A DNA stretch of 64,000 nucleotides from Brenneria goodwinii (GCF_002291445.1 NZ_CP014137.1:1550001-1614000), one strand, 5' to 3'. Counted from the first letter of the stretch, positions 1 to 9,170 are shown. Notes: a model not told the origin generated them from the sequence alone. Numbers and translations: made by a program.

Positions 1-60
1 GACGCGATCCGCCGCTTGCCATTGGCGTAGAATTAATCGTTCTGATGGGCATCTTTCCAT
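1..60 (-). CDS. GNAT-family acetyltransferase, N-terminal 20 codons only
   Basis: An open frame on the minus strand starts with ATG at 58-60 and runs off the left edge of the window. It is preceded by a good ribosome site (AGGAGATG, about 6 bases upstream of the ATG). The visible residues contain the block RLILRQWQAAD, typical of the first beta strand of RimJ/RimL-type N-acetyltransferases (residues resembling 'T.RL.LR.w...D'). It reads in the same direction as pspF, which lies 48 bp upstream. Only 20 residues can be seen, so the substrate is unknown and even the family call rests on one motif. Confidence 0.5.
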   Translation of the reverse strand, partial: MERCPSERLILRQWQAADRV

Positions 61-108
61 GTTTTACATCTCCTGTTTATTCGGCATAAAAATAGCGGGT
101 TATCTACG

Positions 109-1104
109 TCATTCATTAACGCTAATACTATGTTTTTTTAGCAAACCGCGCAGTTGATGATAGGTCAGTCCCAGTAATTCCGCCGCCTTGCGCTGGTTGA
201 AGCGCGCCTTTGCCAGCGCCTGTTCCAGCAGCGTCTGTTCCTGGGCGCGCTGCCACTGCTTCATATCCAATGGGAAATCGGGGATTTTGTCTGTCAGCGC
301 TGGCGGCGCGCTGTCCTCAGCCAGGGGCGCCTTTTTGCGAAACGGATTAATAATAATGGTATCCAATGGCAGATCGCTACTGCCGTGCCGATAAACCGAA
401 CGTTCAACCACATTCTTTAATTCACGGATATTGCCCGGCCAGGGGTAGGCGTGCAGCATATCGCGCGCATGCGGGGTGAAACCGGGAAACAGGGGAAGGC
501 GCAGTTCGCGGCACATTTGAATGGCAAAATGCTCCGCCAGCAACATGATATCTTGCTGGCGCTCACGCAGCGGCGGCAGTTGGACGACATCAAATGCCAG
601 CCTGTCTAATAGATCGGCCCTGAACTTTCCGCTGGCCGCCAGCGCGGGCAGGTCGTCATTGGTGGCGCATACCAGCCGGACGTCCACCTGTAACGAGTGA
701 CTGCCGCCGACGCGTTCCAGTACGCCATATTCTATGACGCGTAATAGCTTCTCCTGCACCAGCATGGGCGCGGTGGCCAGTTCATCGAGAAACAGCGTGC
801 CGCCGTCGGCACGTTCAAAACGCCCCAGATGACGTTTCTGCGCCCCGGTAAACGCGCCGGCCTCGTGACCAAACAGTTCGGAATCCAGCAGATTTTCATT
901 CAGCGCGGCGCAGTTCAGCGAAACGAACGGGCCTTGCCAACGCGGGGAAAGGTAGTGGAGACGGCTGGCGATCAGCTCTTTACCGGTGCCGCGTTCGCCA
1001 ATCACCAAGACCGGTTTATTTAGCTGCGCCAATTGCGAAACCTGTTCCAGCACTTCAAGAAAACTGTTTGCTTCACCCAATAGATTTTCTTTTTCCTGTG
1101 CCAT
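109..1104 (-). CDS. pspF: Phage shock protein operon transcriptional activator PspF
   Basis: Sigma-54-dependent enhancer-binding activator of the psp operon; it acts in the cytoplasm and is held inactive by PspA. The 331-residue protein has the AAA+ domain from the start, without a receiver domain, as is usual for PspF. The Walker A motif GERGTGKE is at residues 36-43, the sigma-54 contact loop GAFTGA at 83-88, a Walker B-like GGTLFLDE follows near 105, and a Fis-type helix-turn-helix lies at the C-terminus (NQRKAAELLGLTYHQLRGLL). The gene is divergent from pspA with about 226 bp between the start codons. That gap holds a sigma-54 promoter facing pspA and a strong inverted repeat, so PspF probably also binds over its own promoter. 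Length agrees with the E. coli protein (about 325 residues). Confidence 0.95.
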   Translation of the reverse strand: MAQEKENLLGEANSFLEVLEQVSQLAQLNKPVLVIGERGTGKELIASRLHYLSPRWQGPFVSLNCAALNENLLDSELFGHEAGAFTGAQKRHLGRFERADGGTLFLDELATAPMLVQEKLLRVIEYGVLERVGGSHSLQVDVRLVCATNDDLPALAASGKFRADLLDRLAFDVVQLPPLRERQQDIMLLAEHFAIQMCRELRLPLFPGFTPHARDMLHAYPWPGNIRELKNVVERSVYRHGSSDLPLDTIIINPFRKKAPLAEDSAPPALTDKIPDFPLDMKQWQRAQEQTLLEQALAKARFNQRKAAELLGLTYHQLRGLLKKHSISVNE

Positions 1105-1162
1105 TAATATTCACCGTGTGATTTTTACCAATAGTTGGTTTATTTGACTAATCTATCCGCTC

Positions 1163-1201
1163 TTGAAAAATAGTCAAAACATTCCATCCACTATTTTTCA
1201 A
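1163..1201. promoter_or_regulatory. 12-bp inverted repeat upstream of pspA, candidate PspF enhancer site
   Basis: TTGAAAAATAGT at 1163-1174 is repeated as its exact reverse complement at 1190-1201, with a 15-bp spacer. A second inverted pair, TTGACTA (1144-1150) and TAGTCAA (1171-1177), overlaps it. The block ends 22 bp before the sigma-54 promoter of pspA, which is where upstream activating sequences are expected. Assignment to PspF is inference from position and symmetry. Confidence 0.5.
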
Positions 1202-1223
1202 TGAGTTACAGAAAAACAGAAGT

Positions 1224-1240
1224 TGGCATGGTTCTTGATA
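1224..1240 (+). promoter_or_regulatory. Sigma-54 promoter of pspA
   Basis: TGGCATG-GTTC-TTGAT matches the sigma-54 -24/-12 consensus TGGCACG-N4-TTGCW with correct spacing of the GG and TTG elements. It lies about 90 bp before the pspA start and faces it, consistent with the PspF gene on the other side. Confidence 0.8.
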
Positions 1241-1330
1241 AAGTATAGCCATGTCACCACCGCCGAATGACCGGTAGTGATAATAAATCAGGCGTAATCA
1301 GACGCTGGAAATCATTAAGAGGATGTGATT

Positions 1331-1996
1331 ATGGGTATTTTTTCTCGTTTTGCCGACATCGTGAATGCCAATATTAATTCGTTGCTGGATAAGGCCGAAG
1401 ATCCGCAAAAGCTGGTACGGCTGATGATTCAGGAAATGGAAGACACGCTGGTTGAGGTGCGTTCTACCTCGGCGCGCGCGCTGGCGGAAAAGAAACAAAT
1501 TGCCCGCCGCATCGAACAGGCGCATACCCAGCAGGCGCAATGGCAGGAAAAAGCCGAATTGGCGCTGCGTAAAGACAAAGACGATTTGGCCCGCGCCGCG
1601 CTGATTGAAAAACAGAAACTGACGGATCTGATTGCGGTATTACAGCATGAAGCGGAAAGCGTGGAAGAAACGCTGGAGCGAATGAAACGTGAAATCGGCG
1701 AACTGGAGAATAAACTGAGCGAAACCCGCGCCCGCCAGCAAGCGCTGACGCTGCGCCATCAGGCGGCATCCTCGTCGCGCGATGTCCGCCGTCAACTGGA
1801 TAGCGGTAAGCTGGATGAAGCGATGGCGCGTTTTGAACAGTTTGAACGACGCATTGATACCATGGAAGCCGAAGCGGAAAGCGTAGGTCTGGGCAAACAA
1901 AAGTCTCTGGATCAGCAATTTGCCGAACTGAAGGCCGACGATGAAATCAGTGCGCAATTGGCGGCGCTTAAAGCTAAAGTTAAACCAGCAGAATAA
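1331..1996 (+). CDS. pspA: Phage shock protein A
   Basis: PspA/IM30 (ESCRT-III-like) peripheral inner-membrane protein: it binds PspF to keep the operon off, and under envelope stress oligomerises on the membrane and limits proton leakage. The 221-residue chain is almost wholly helical coiled coil, rich in Glu, Lys, Arg, Gln and Ala. It begins MGIFSRFADIVNANINSLLD, the amphipathic membrane helix typical of the family. I place the start at the ATG at 1331, not the in-frame GTG at 1325, because MGIFSRF is the conserved N-terminus and AGAGGA sits 7 bases before it. First gene of pspABC under the sigma-54 promoter at 1224-1240. Confidence 0.96.
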   Translation: MGIFSRFADIVNANINSLLDKAEDPQKLVRLMIQEMEDTLVEVRSTSARALAEKKQIARRIEQAHTQQAQWQEKAELALRKDKDDLARAALIEKQKLTDLIAVLQHEAESVEETLERMKREIGELENKLSETRARQQALTLRHQAASSSRDVRRQLDSGKLDEAMARFEQFERRIDTMEAEAESVGLGKQKSLDQQFAELKADDEISAQLAALKAKVKPAE

Positions 1997-2068
1997 CCGG
2001 ACCGGCTGTCGTCAAGGTTGGCGGCAGCCCATGCCATACCCGGAAAACATAATAATTAAGGAGTTACG

Positions 2069-2296
2069 ATGAGTGCTTTGTTTCTTGCCATACCGCTGAC
2101 CATTTTCTTGATTTTTGTGGCGCCGATATGGCTTTGGCTGCATTACAGTCAGCGTAAGCAAAACAATGCGCAACTGGGACAAGGCGACATGCAGCGTTTA
2201 ACGAGGCTAACGGAAGATGCCCGCCGTATGCGTGAACGCATTCAGGCGCTTGAAGAAATTCTGGACACAGAGCATCCGGACTGGAGAAAATCTTAA
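2069..2296 (+). CDS. pspB: Phage shock protein B
   Basis: Small inner-membrane protein that, with PspC, senses envelope stress and relieves PspA inhibition of PspF. The 75 residues consist of one N-terminal membrane segment (about residues 3-24, LAIPLTIFLIFVAPIWLWL) followed by a basic and then acidic cytoplasmic coiled-coil tail. A strong ribosome site (TAAGGAG) precedes the ATG. The stop codon overlaps the pspC start by one base (TAATG), so translation is probably coupled. Confidence 0.94.
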   Translation: MSALFLAIPLTIFLIFVAPIWLWLHYSQRKQNNAQLGQGDMQRLTRLTEDARRMRERIQALEEILDTEHPDWRKS

Positions 2297-2658
2297 TGAA
2301 AAATACATGGTCAGGTAAAACGTTATATCGCATACCGGAAGAGGGGATGCTGAAGGGCGTGTGCGCCGGGCTGGCCCGCTACTTTGATGTGCCGGTTAAA
2401 TTGGTGCGCGTGATTGTGGTGCTGTCGATGTTTTTCGGCCTGTTCTTCTTTACCATCGTCGCTTATATCATCCTGACTTTTATGTTGGAACCGGCGCCGG
2501 CGGGCAGCTTCAACGATGAGGCGCCATCCCGCACGCCGAGCCAGTTGCTGAATGAGGCTGACGCCACTTTAAGCGCCAGCGAACAGCGTTTACGAAATAT
2601 CGAACGCTACGTCACTTCCGATACGTTTGGCGTAGAGAACCGTTTCCGCCAGCTTTAA
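2296..2658 (+). CDS. pspC: Phage shock protein C
   Basis: Membrane sensor partner of PspB. Residues about 8-65 form the PspC domain: a Leu-Tyr-Arg-Ile-Pro start, a KGVCAGLARYFDVPVKLVR block, then a hydrophobic membrane stretch (VIVVLSMFFGLFFFTIVAYIIL). A charged C-terminal helix follows, as in E. coli PspC (119 residues; here 120). The start overlaps the pspB stop. No pspD or pspE follows; the operon appears to end here, before a long inverted repeat. Confidence 0.94.
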   Translation: MKNTWSGKTLYRIPEEGMLKGVCAGLARYFDVPVKLVRVIVVLSMFFGLFFFTIVAYIILTFMLEPAPAGSFNDEAPSRTPSQLLNEADATLSASEQRLRNIERYVTSDTFGVENRFRQL

Positions 2659-2716
2659 CCCTGAACCATGGCAAATTCGCGCCATGGCGATCTTAAACAG
2701 CGGCTATGCTTTACTG

Positions 2717-2777
2717 ACGACGCCGATATTATCCGTTCGCCGAACTTTTTCCGTTCTAGACGATAATATCGCGTCGT
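2717..2777. repeat. Long imperfect inverted repeat after pspC
   Basis: ACGACGCCGATATTATC at 2717-2733 pairs with CGATAATATCGCGTCGT at 2761-2777, with a single bulged C and a 27-base loop. It falls in the 221-bp gap between pspC and the DUF2339 gene. No T-run follows, so it is not a standard terminator; it may be a regulatory palindrome for the downstream gene or an RNA structure in the psp transcript. Confidence 0.5.
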
Positions 2778-2879
2778 ATCTTATCTTTCCTGCAACAACG
2801 GCCGTGACCCAGGTTTGTGAGTTATCCTGAATTCGTGTACAACCGCATCATTCGTTTCAATTAATCAATAAGGTGCTTC

Positions 2880-5663
2880 ATGGATGATTCATGGTTTGCA
2901 ATTGGCTTGGCTATTTTGCTGATCTATGTCGTCTTGATGCCAATCGTGGTGTTAGCGGCGTATAGGCGCAGCGCGCATAACCAACAGCAGACCGAGCGGC
3001 TTGAACAAACCGTCGCCCGGCTACAATCCGAACTGACCCGCGTTTCAGCCAGGGTCGCGCAATTGGACGCGGCCAACAGGGCGGACGATCCTCAGATGGC
3101 GGCGGCAACGCGCGCGGAGACAGACGCGGCGATAGCGGCGGCCAGGCCAGTGGCGGACGCGCCGGCTAAGCCGGAAAGGTTTGAAAATCACAAGTCAGCC
3201 GCGCGCTTCGATGGGCCGATTGCCGCGTCGCTTGCCGTAAAGGCCGGCGATGAGCCGACGGCCGCGGCCGAATCGCATTCCGGCCTGTTTTCTTCGTTGG
3301 CCGGTTGGCTGTGGCAGGGAAATCCGCTGGCCAAAATCGGTATTTTGCTGCTGTTTTTCGGCCTGGCGTACCTGATGAAATACACCATCGAGCGCGATAT
3401 GCTGGCGATCGAGTGGCGTCTTGGGATCGCGGCGTTAATCAGCGGCGGACTGTTGGCGTTTGGCTGGTATTTACGCCATAAGCAGCGGCTGTATGCCCTG
3501 ATATTACAGGGCGGTGCGGTTGGGGCGCTGTACATCACGGTATTTGGCGCTTTCCGGCTTTATCTGCTGCTGCCTTATACGGCGGCCTTTGCCCTGTTGT
3601 TGATGCTTTGCGCCGCCAGCGTCGGGCTGGCCGTATTACAGCGTTCATTAAGCCTGGCGATGTTGGCCAGCACCGGCGGTTATCTGGCGCCGATCCTGCT
3701 GTCGGAAGGCGGCGGCAACCATGTGGTGCTGTTTTCCTATTACCTGCTGCTGTCGCTGGGCATTCTGGCTATCAGCGCGCGCCAGTCGTGGCGAGAGCTT
3801 AACCTGCTGGGGCTGTTCTTTACCTTTGGCGTAGGGATGCTCTGGGGCGCGAACCATTATCAGCAAGATTACTACCTCAGCAGTCAGCTATTCCTGATCG
3901 TCAATATTCTGATATTCGGCGTGGGCGCGCTGCTGTTCTCCCTGCGTCATCAGCCGGTGGGTAAACAGATTGTCGATGGCATTTTGCTATTCGCGCCGCC
4001 GCTAATCGGCTTTGGCATGCAGTACCTGATCACGCAGCGCTGGATCTATGGCCCGGCGCTGTCGGCTTTGGGCTATGGGCTGTTTTACCTGCTGCTGGGA
4101 ATGCAGCCCCGCATCAAGTCCCCGCGGCTGAAGCTGTTTTCGTTCGCCCTTAGCGGCTGTTTTCTGACGCTGGCGGTGCCGTTGGCCTTTTCCGCCGAAT
4201 GGACATCAATGACCTGGCTGCTGGAAGGACTGTGCGTATTGTGGGCGGGGTTATATCAAAACCAGCGCCGCATGGGATGGAGCGGCGCGTCCATCATGCT
4301 GCTGGGCGTTCTGTCCGCCGGGTATGCGCTGTTTTTCGAAACGTTATCGACAACGTCATTCCTGTTTATCTTCGGCATTCTGGCGTTGGCCGCGCTGTGC
4401 GCCAGCCTGTGCTGGCGGCGTTATCGCCAGGTGGAAAGGCATTGGCGCGAATTAAGCCGGGGCTTCTTTATCCTGGGTATCGCCAGTTGGCTTGGCTGGC
4501 TGTTTTACGCGGTCGACCGATCGCTGGATGTCTATATCAGGGATTTCTGGCATCGCAGCGGGGTTGTCTCGTCCTGGAGTACGCATGCGCTGTTATATAC
4601 GCCAGTGGCGCTGCTGTCTGTCGCCGCGTCTACGCTGATCTGGCTTCGCGTGGGGAAACGCCTCGACTGGGCGGCGCTGCGCCACAGTAGCGGGTTACTG
4701 TGGGGAATTATGCTGTTGGCGTTGTTGGACCTGGCGGATTCCCGCCAACTGCCGTTGCTGAGTGCCGGTGAACAATGCGTCGCGTTGGGAAGCTGGCTGG
4801 CGAGTTTTGCTATCGCTTACTGGCTGCTCTATCGCAATGAAGCATCGCTGCCATTACGGTTGACGCAAGGTTTTCACCTCGCGCTGTTCTGGATGGCGAT
4901 CGTCTTTCTCTTTTTGCTGGCATCGCAATATCTGTATCCGCGAATCCCGGCAGCGGTGGAAGAGGGTCAGCCGGTCTTAGAGATCGTTCTGCTATCGCTA
5001 ATCATCATCGCGCTGGCGTCGCCGACGCGTCATTGGCTGTGGCCGTTGACGAAGTGGGCATCATTATATAACCGGACGGGGCTGGTGCCGCCGATCGCCA
5101 CGCTGTTTACCCTGTTGGGCGCGGCTAACCTGATGGATGGGCAGATAGCCTGGCATGAAGGACATGCGTTCTATATTCCGCTGTTTAATCCGCTGGAAGC
5201 CGGCATGGCGCTGGGTATCGCGGCGCTGCTCATCTGGTATCGGCGCGCGCTGATGGCGCCGGTAGACAATTTCGCCCTAAAAGGGCAATGCCGTTTTGCA
5301 TTGTGGCTGTTAAGTTTTTGGTTGCTAAATGGCCTGCTGCTAAGGTCGCTGGCCTGGTATGCGCAGATCCCGTGGTCGGGCGACGCGCTATGGCATTCTC
5401 GTCTGGTGCAAACCACCTTTGCGCTTTTGTGGTCGCTTTCCGCGCTGGTCGGCATGGTGTGGTCGACTCGGCGGCAACAGCGGGCGGGATGGTTGACCGG
5501 GGCGTTATTGCTGGGCGTGACCATCATCAAACTGTTTGTGGTGGACAGCGCCGGCGGCGGCGGACTGGCGCGCGCGGTGGCCTTTATCGGCGTGGCGATC
5601 CTGATCTTGATCGTCGGTTATTTCGCGCCGCTGCCGCCGAAGCATCGGCCAACCGCTGACTAA
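2880..5663 (+). CDS. DUF2339 family polytopic membrane protein
   Basis: A 927-residue protein of the DUF2339 family, function unknown. One membrane segment lies at residues about 5-27, then a Gln/Glu/Arg coiled coil (about 35-65) and an Ala/Asp/Pro-rich linker to about residue 140. The rest is a long series of hydrophobic segments (more than 20) to the C-terminus. The start ATG has AAGGTG before it. It has its own 5' gap and is not tightly coupled to pspC; ycjX begins 25 bp downstream, so co-transcription with ycjXF is possible. The family is known only as a predicted membrane protein; nothing here shows its role. Confidence 0.85.
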   Translation: MDDSWFAIGLAILLIYVVLMPIVVLAAYRRSAHNQQQTERLEQTVARLQSELTRVSARVAQLDAANRADDPQMAAATRAETDAAIAAARPVADAPAKPERFENHKSAARFDGPIAASLAVKAGDEPTAAAESHSGLFSSLAGWLWQGNPLAKIGILLLFFGLAYLMKYTIERDMLAIEWRLGIAALISGGLLAFGWYLRHKQRLYALILQGGAVGALYITVFGAFRLYLLLPYTAAFALLLMLCAASVGLAVLQRSLSLAMLASTGGYLAPILLSEGGGNHVVLFSYYLLLSLGILAISARQSWRELNLLGLFFTFGVGMLWGANHYQQDYYLSSQLFLIVNILIFGVGALLFSLRHQPVGKQIVDGILLFAPPLIGFGMQYLITQRWIYGPALSALGYGLFYLLLGMQPRIKSPRLKLFSFALSGCFLTLAVPLAFSAEWTSMTWLLEGLCVLWAGLYQNQRRMGWSGASIMLLGVLSAGYALFFETLSTTSFLFIFGILALAALCASLCWRRYRQVERHWRELSRGFFILGIASWLGWLFYAVDRSLDVYIRDFWHRSGVVSSWSTHALLYTPVALLSVAASTLIWLRVGKRLDWAALRHSSGLLWGIMLLALLDLADSRQLPLLSAGEQCVALGSWLASFAIAYWLLYRNEASLPLRLTQGFHLALFWMAIVFLFLLASQYLYPRIPAAVEEGQPVLEIVLLSLIIIALASPTRHWLWPLTKWASLYNRTGLVPPIATLFTLLGAANLMDGQIAWHEGHAFYIPLFNPLEAGMALGIAALLIWYRRALMAPVDNFALKGQCRFALWLLSFWLLNGLLLRSLAWYAQIPWSGDALWHSRLVQTTFALLWSLSALVGMVWSTRRQQRAGWLTGALLLGVTIIKLFVVDSAGGGGLARAVAFIGVAILILIVGYFAPLPPKHRPTAD

Positions 5664-5688
5664 TCTTTAAGGAGTAATGATTTATCCA

Positions 5689-7086
5689 ATGAAGCGATTA
5701 CAGAATGAGCTTAATTCACTGGTTAACCGCGGCGTGGATCGTCATCTGCGATTAGCGGTTACCGGATTGAGCCGTAGCGGGAAAACCGCGTTTATTACGG
5801 CGTTTGTCAATCAGTTGCTGAATGTACACAGCGGTGCTCATCTGCCGTTATTTTCCGCGGTGCGGGAAGGGCGCTTGCTGGGCGCCAAACGCGTGCCGCA
5901 GCGCGATCTTGGTATTCCCCGTTTCGCCTATGATGAAGGCATAGCGGCGTTGTATGGCTCGCCGCCCAGTTGGCCGACGCCCACGCGCGGTGTCAGCGAA
6001 ATCCGGCTGGCGCTGCGCTACCGTTCCAATGATTCGCTGCTGCGGCACTTTAAAGATACCTCCACGCTGTATCTGGAGATAGTGGACTACCCCGGCGAAT
6101 GGCTGCTGGATTTGCCGTTGCTTGAACAGAGCTATCTGAGTTGGTCGCGCCAGATGGCGGGGCTGTTGCAGGGCGATCGCGCCGAGTGGGCCAGGCCGTG
6201 GCTGACGTTGTGCGCATCGCTCGACCCGTTGGCGCCGGCGGATGAAAATCAACTGGCGGCGATTGCTCAGGCCTATACCGACTATTTACTGCGCTGCAAA
6301 CAGCAAGGGCTGCATTTTATTCAGCCCGGACGTTTTGTGCTGCCGGGCGATCTGGCCGGGGCGCCGGTGCTGCAATTTTTCCCGTGGCCGCAGGTGGACA
6401 AATTAGGCGAGGCAAAACTGGCGCAGGCGGACGGCAAAACCAATATCGGCATGCTGCGCCGGCGTTTTGATTATTACTGTCAAACGGTGGTTAAAGGGTT
6501 TTATAAGCATCATTTTGTCCGTTTTGACCGTCAGATTGTGTTGGTCGATTGCCTGCAACCGCTGAACAGCGGCCTGCATGCTTTCAACGATATGCGGCTG
6601 GCGTTAACCCAATTGATGCAAAGTTTTCATTACGGCAAGCGCACGCTGTTTCGCCGTTTGTTTTCCCCCTGCATCGATAAGCTGATGTTCGCCGCCAGTA
6701 AATCGGATCACATCACCGCCGATCAACACGCGAATCTGGTGTCGTTGCTTCAGCAACTGGTGCAGGAGGCCTGGCAGAATGCCGCCTTTGAAGGCATCAG
6801 CATGGATTGCGCCGGTATTGCGTCCGTTCAGTCGACGCAAAGCGGCGTGGTGGAACATCAGGGGCAGAAAATACCGGCATTGAAGGGCAATCGTCTGAGC
6901 GACAGTCAGCCTTTGACCGTCTATCCGGGCGAAGTGCCGGCCCGGTTGCCCGGCGCCGCGTTCTGGCAAGAGCAGGGATTCCATTTTGATCAGTTTCGTC
7001 CGCGTGAAATGACGGTGGACACCCCGTTGCCCCACATCCGTCTGGATACGGTAATGGAGTTTTTATTGGGAGATAAATTGCGATGA
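5689..7086 (+). CDS. ycjX: YcjX family P-loop protein
   Basis: DUF463 P-loop NTPase-like protein, a member of the stress-associated ycjXF pair often found beside the psp regulon. The Walker A motif GLSRSGKT is at residues 26-33; the 'DYPGEW' block near 125 is a family signature resembling a switch region. The start is ambiguous: TAAGGAG (5668-5674) is 2 bases from an ATG at 5677 and 14 bases from the ATG at 5689. I use 5689 because MKRLQ is the conserved N-terminus and gives 465 residues, equal to E. coli. Its TGA overlaps the ycjF ATG by 4 bases, so the two are translationally coupled. Biochemical function is not established. Confidence 0.92.
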   Translation: MKRLQNELNSLVNRGVDRHLRLAVTGLSRSGKTAFITAFVNQLLNVHSGAHLPLFSAVREGRLLGAKRVPQRDLGIPRFAYDEGIAALYGSPPSWPTPTRGVSEIRLALRYRSNDSLLRHFKDTSTLYLEIVDYPGEWLLDLPLLEQSYLSWSRQMAGLLQGDRAEWARPWLTLCASLDPLAPADENQLAAIAQAYTDYLLRCKQQGLHFIQPGRFVLPGDLAGAPVLQFFPWPQVDKLGEAKLAQADGKTNIGMLRRRFDYYCQTVVKGFYKHHFVRFDRQIVLVDCLQPLNSGLHAFNDMRLALTQLMQSFHYGKRTLFRRLFSPCIDKLMFAASKSDHITADQHANLVSLLQQLVQEAWQNAAFEGISMDCAGIASVQSTQSGVVEHQGQKIPALKGNRLSDSQPLTVYPGEVPARLPGAAFWQEQGFHFDQFRPREMTVDTPLPHIRLDTVMEFLLGDKLR

Positions 7087-8126
7087 ACGAACCACTGAAA
7101 CCGCGCATGACCTTTGATCAGGCATCGCCAGCGGAGCCGGAGCCGCAGTTGCGCGCCAGCCAGGCATTTGACGAACAGGATGCGCAACACTTCGCGCCTA
7201 TTGCCCGTGAACAGGAAGTGCCGGAAGAGGGGGTGGCGGAAGAGGTCGTCAACGCCGCCTTGCGTCCGAAACGCAGCCTGTGGCGGCGCATGGTGATGGC
7301 TGGTTTGACGCTGTTTGGCGTTAGCGCCATCGCGCAGGGCGTGCAATCGCTGCATAATTCATGGGTTCAGCAGGATTGGATCGCGCTGGGCGGCATCGCC
7401 GCCGGCGGTTTAATTGTCGTGGCCGGCGTAGGGTCGATCGCCGTGGAATGGCGGCGGCTGTACCGGCTGCGCCAGCGGGCGGAAGAGCGTGATGTCGCCC
7501 GTGATTTACTGCACAGCCACGGCATTGGGCGCGGGCGTGAATTTTGTGAAAAGCTGGCCCGGCAAGCCGGGTTGGATAACGGACACCCGGCGTTGCAGCG
7601 CTGGCAGGCTTCGCTGCATGAAACGCATAATGACCGTGAGGTGATTGAGCTGTATGCCCGGCTGGTGCAGCCGGTATTGGATCGTCAGGCGCGCCAGGAA
7701 ATCAGCCGTTCCGCGGCGGAGTCGACCCTGATGATCGCGGTCAGCCCGTTGGCATTGGTGGATATGGCCTTTATCGCCTGGCGAAATTTGCGGTTGATCA
7801 ACCGCATTGCGGCGCTCTACGGCATCGACCTGGGCTATTTCAGCCGTATCCGCCTTTTTCGCCTGGTGCTGCTGAATATCGCCTTTGCCGGGGCATCCGA
7901 ACTGGTGCGGGAGATCGGTATGGACTGGATGTCGCAGGATCTGGCGGCCAGACTGTCGGCGCGCGCCGCGCAGGGGATTGGCGCGGGCCTGTTGACGGCG
8001 CGTCTTGGCATCAAAGCCATGGAACTGTGCCGGCCGCTGCCCTGGCTGAACGACAAGCCGCGTCTGGGGGATTTCCGGCGTGAACTGATCGGGCAGGTGA
8101 AGGCGACGCTGCAAAAAGCCAAGTAA
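7083..8126 (+). CDS. ycjF: YcjF inner-membrane protein (DUF697)
   Basis: Partner of YcjX, function unknown. The 347-residue protein has a charged N-terminal arm (to about residue 65), two membrane segments (about 70-90 and 100-120) and a C-terminal DUF697 region with further hydrophobic helices and small-residue motifs (STLMIAVSPLALVDMAFIAWRN near 215). Starts inside the ycjX stop codon (ATGA). In E. coli tyrR follows immediately; here 5.9 kb of accessory genes lies between ycjF and tyrR. Confidence 0.92.
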   Translation: MNEPLKPRMTFDQASPAEPEPQLRASQAFDEQDAQHFAPIAREQEVPEEGVAEEVVNAALRPKRSLWRRMVMAGLTLFGVSAIAQGVQSLHNSWVQQDWIALGGIAAGGLIVVAGVGSIAVEWRRLYRLRQRAEERDVARDLLHSHGIGRGREFCEKLARQAGLDNGHPALQRWQASLHETHNDREVIELYARLVQPVLDRQARQEISRSAAESTLMIAVSPLALVDMAFIAWRNLRLINRIAALYGIDLGYFSRIRLFRLVLLNIAFAGASELVREIGMDWMSQDLAARLSARAAQGIGAGLLTARLGIKAMELCRPLPWLNDKPRLGDFRRELIGQVKATLQKAK

Positions 8127-8201
8127 TACTCCGCTGTGTTGCCAATCAGGCTAATTTCTCAGCCAGTGTGACGGTTCGTCGATGTCCACTGGCACTTCAT
8201 T

Positions 8202-9077
8202 TTATTTTTCCGCTTCCTGATGATTTTTCGGCGCGTAATTCTTGCGATATTGCAGCGGCGTACGGCCGATCATTTTCTTAAAGCAGGTAATAAAATAGGG
8301 GCTGTCGGAAAACCCAACCTGTTGTGAAATATCATCAATAGAATTATTGCTGGTTCGCAATAGCTCGCCGGCGGCTTTTATTCTCCTGGTCAGCAGATAT
8401 TCATGAATCATTTCTCCCGTCTCCTGTTTAAATCGGCGGGATACATAACTCTTGGATAAATTTAAATAACTTATCAGCGTATCCAGACTGAACTTTTCCA
8501 TATAGTGTTCTTCAATCCATTGCATCACTTTCGCCGAGAGACTGTCGTCGATGATGTCTTTATTTTCCGCCTGCGGCGGCAACAGGGTGAGTATCTGTAA
8601 AATCAGGCAGGCGATATCCTCAAGTGAATAGTTGCCGTCTTCGCCAAGCTCGATGAAACGTGAGAACAGCGTATCCAGCGTAACACGAATATCCGCCAGA
8701 TCGTAGGCGGCGGCGCGGCTGTCGGGATGGCATAAGCGGTGCAGCAGCGCGCGCTTCTGCGGGAAGTTGTGCAGATAGTTATACAGCACCACGTTATCCA
8801 GATGAATAATGGTCCTGCGGTAACGATCGCGTTGGCTATCTTCCACCATCACCTTGTGCAGTTTAAACGGCGGGAAGATGAATAACCGGCCTGGCTTCAT
8901 TGTATATTGCTGATTATCAACAATAATAACCCCATACCCCTCCTCAACGAACAGCATTTCCAGACATTGATGCCAGTGGTGGTAACGGATCGAGTTCGCA
9001 TAGAGCCGGTTGAATGAAATGTAACGATCAAACAGCGAGATCAGTTCAAGGTGTTCATGTGAGTTGGGCGGGTTCAT
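8202..9077 (-). CDS. AraC-family transcriptional regulator
   Basis: The 291-residue protein has an N-terminal cupin-like sensor domain (residues about 20-150, with a YHHWHQCLEMLFVEEG block) and a C-terminal double helix-turn-helix (about 185-285; LDTLISYLNLSKSYVSRRFKQ and the AraC signature DISQQVGFSDSPYFITCFKK). It is divergent from the DUF2264/MFS/GH88 genes across a 255-bp gap, so it is the likely regulator of that sugar locus, probably with CRP. The ligand is unknown; an unsaturated uronic-acid oligosaccharide is the natural guess from the neighbours. Confidence 0.88.
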   Translation of the reverse strand: MNPPNSHEHLELISLFDRYISFNRLYANSIRYHHWHQCLEMLFVEEGYGVIIVDNQQYTMKPGRLFIFPPFKLHKVMVEDSQRDRYRRTIIHLDNVVLYNYLHNFPQKRALLHRLCHPDSRAAAYDLADIRVTLDTLFSRFIELGEDGNYSLEDIACLILQILTLLPPQAENKDIIDDSLSAKVMQWIEEHYMEKFSLDTLISYLNLSKSYVSRRFKQETGEMIHEYLLTRRIKAAGELLRTSNNSIDDISQQVGFSDSPYFITCFKKMIGRTPLQYRKNYAPKNHQEAEK

Positions 9078-9170
9078 AGGACAATATATTGAAACTTTTC
9101 ACCGGTTTTTTTTAAATTGATTCACTATTTTATTTTTAAACCCATCCGTCAATCAGACTGAATATATTTA

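Noticed and set aside
2659..2879. Search for pspD after pspC
   Set aside because: No open frame with PspD-like amphipathic helix; only the inverted repeat is found.
7506..8114. 202-codon frame antisense to ycjF
   Set aside because: Composition rich in Gln/His/Arg typical of shadow frames; ycjF on the plus strand is conserved.
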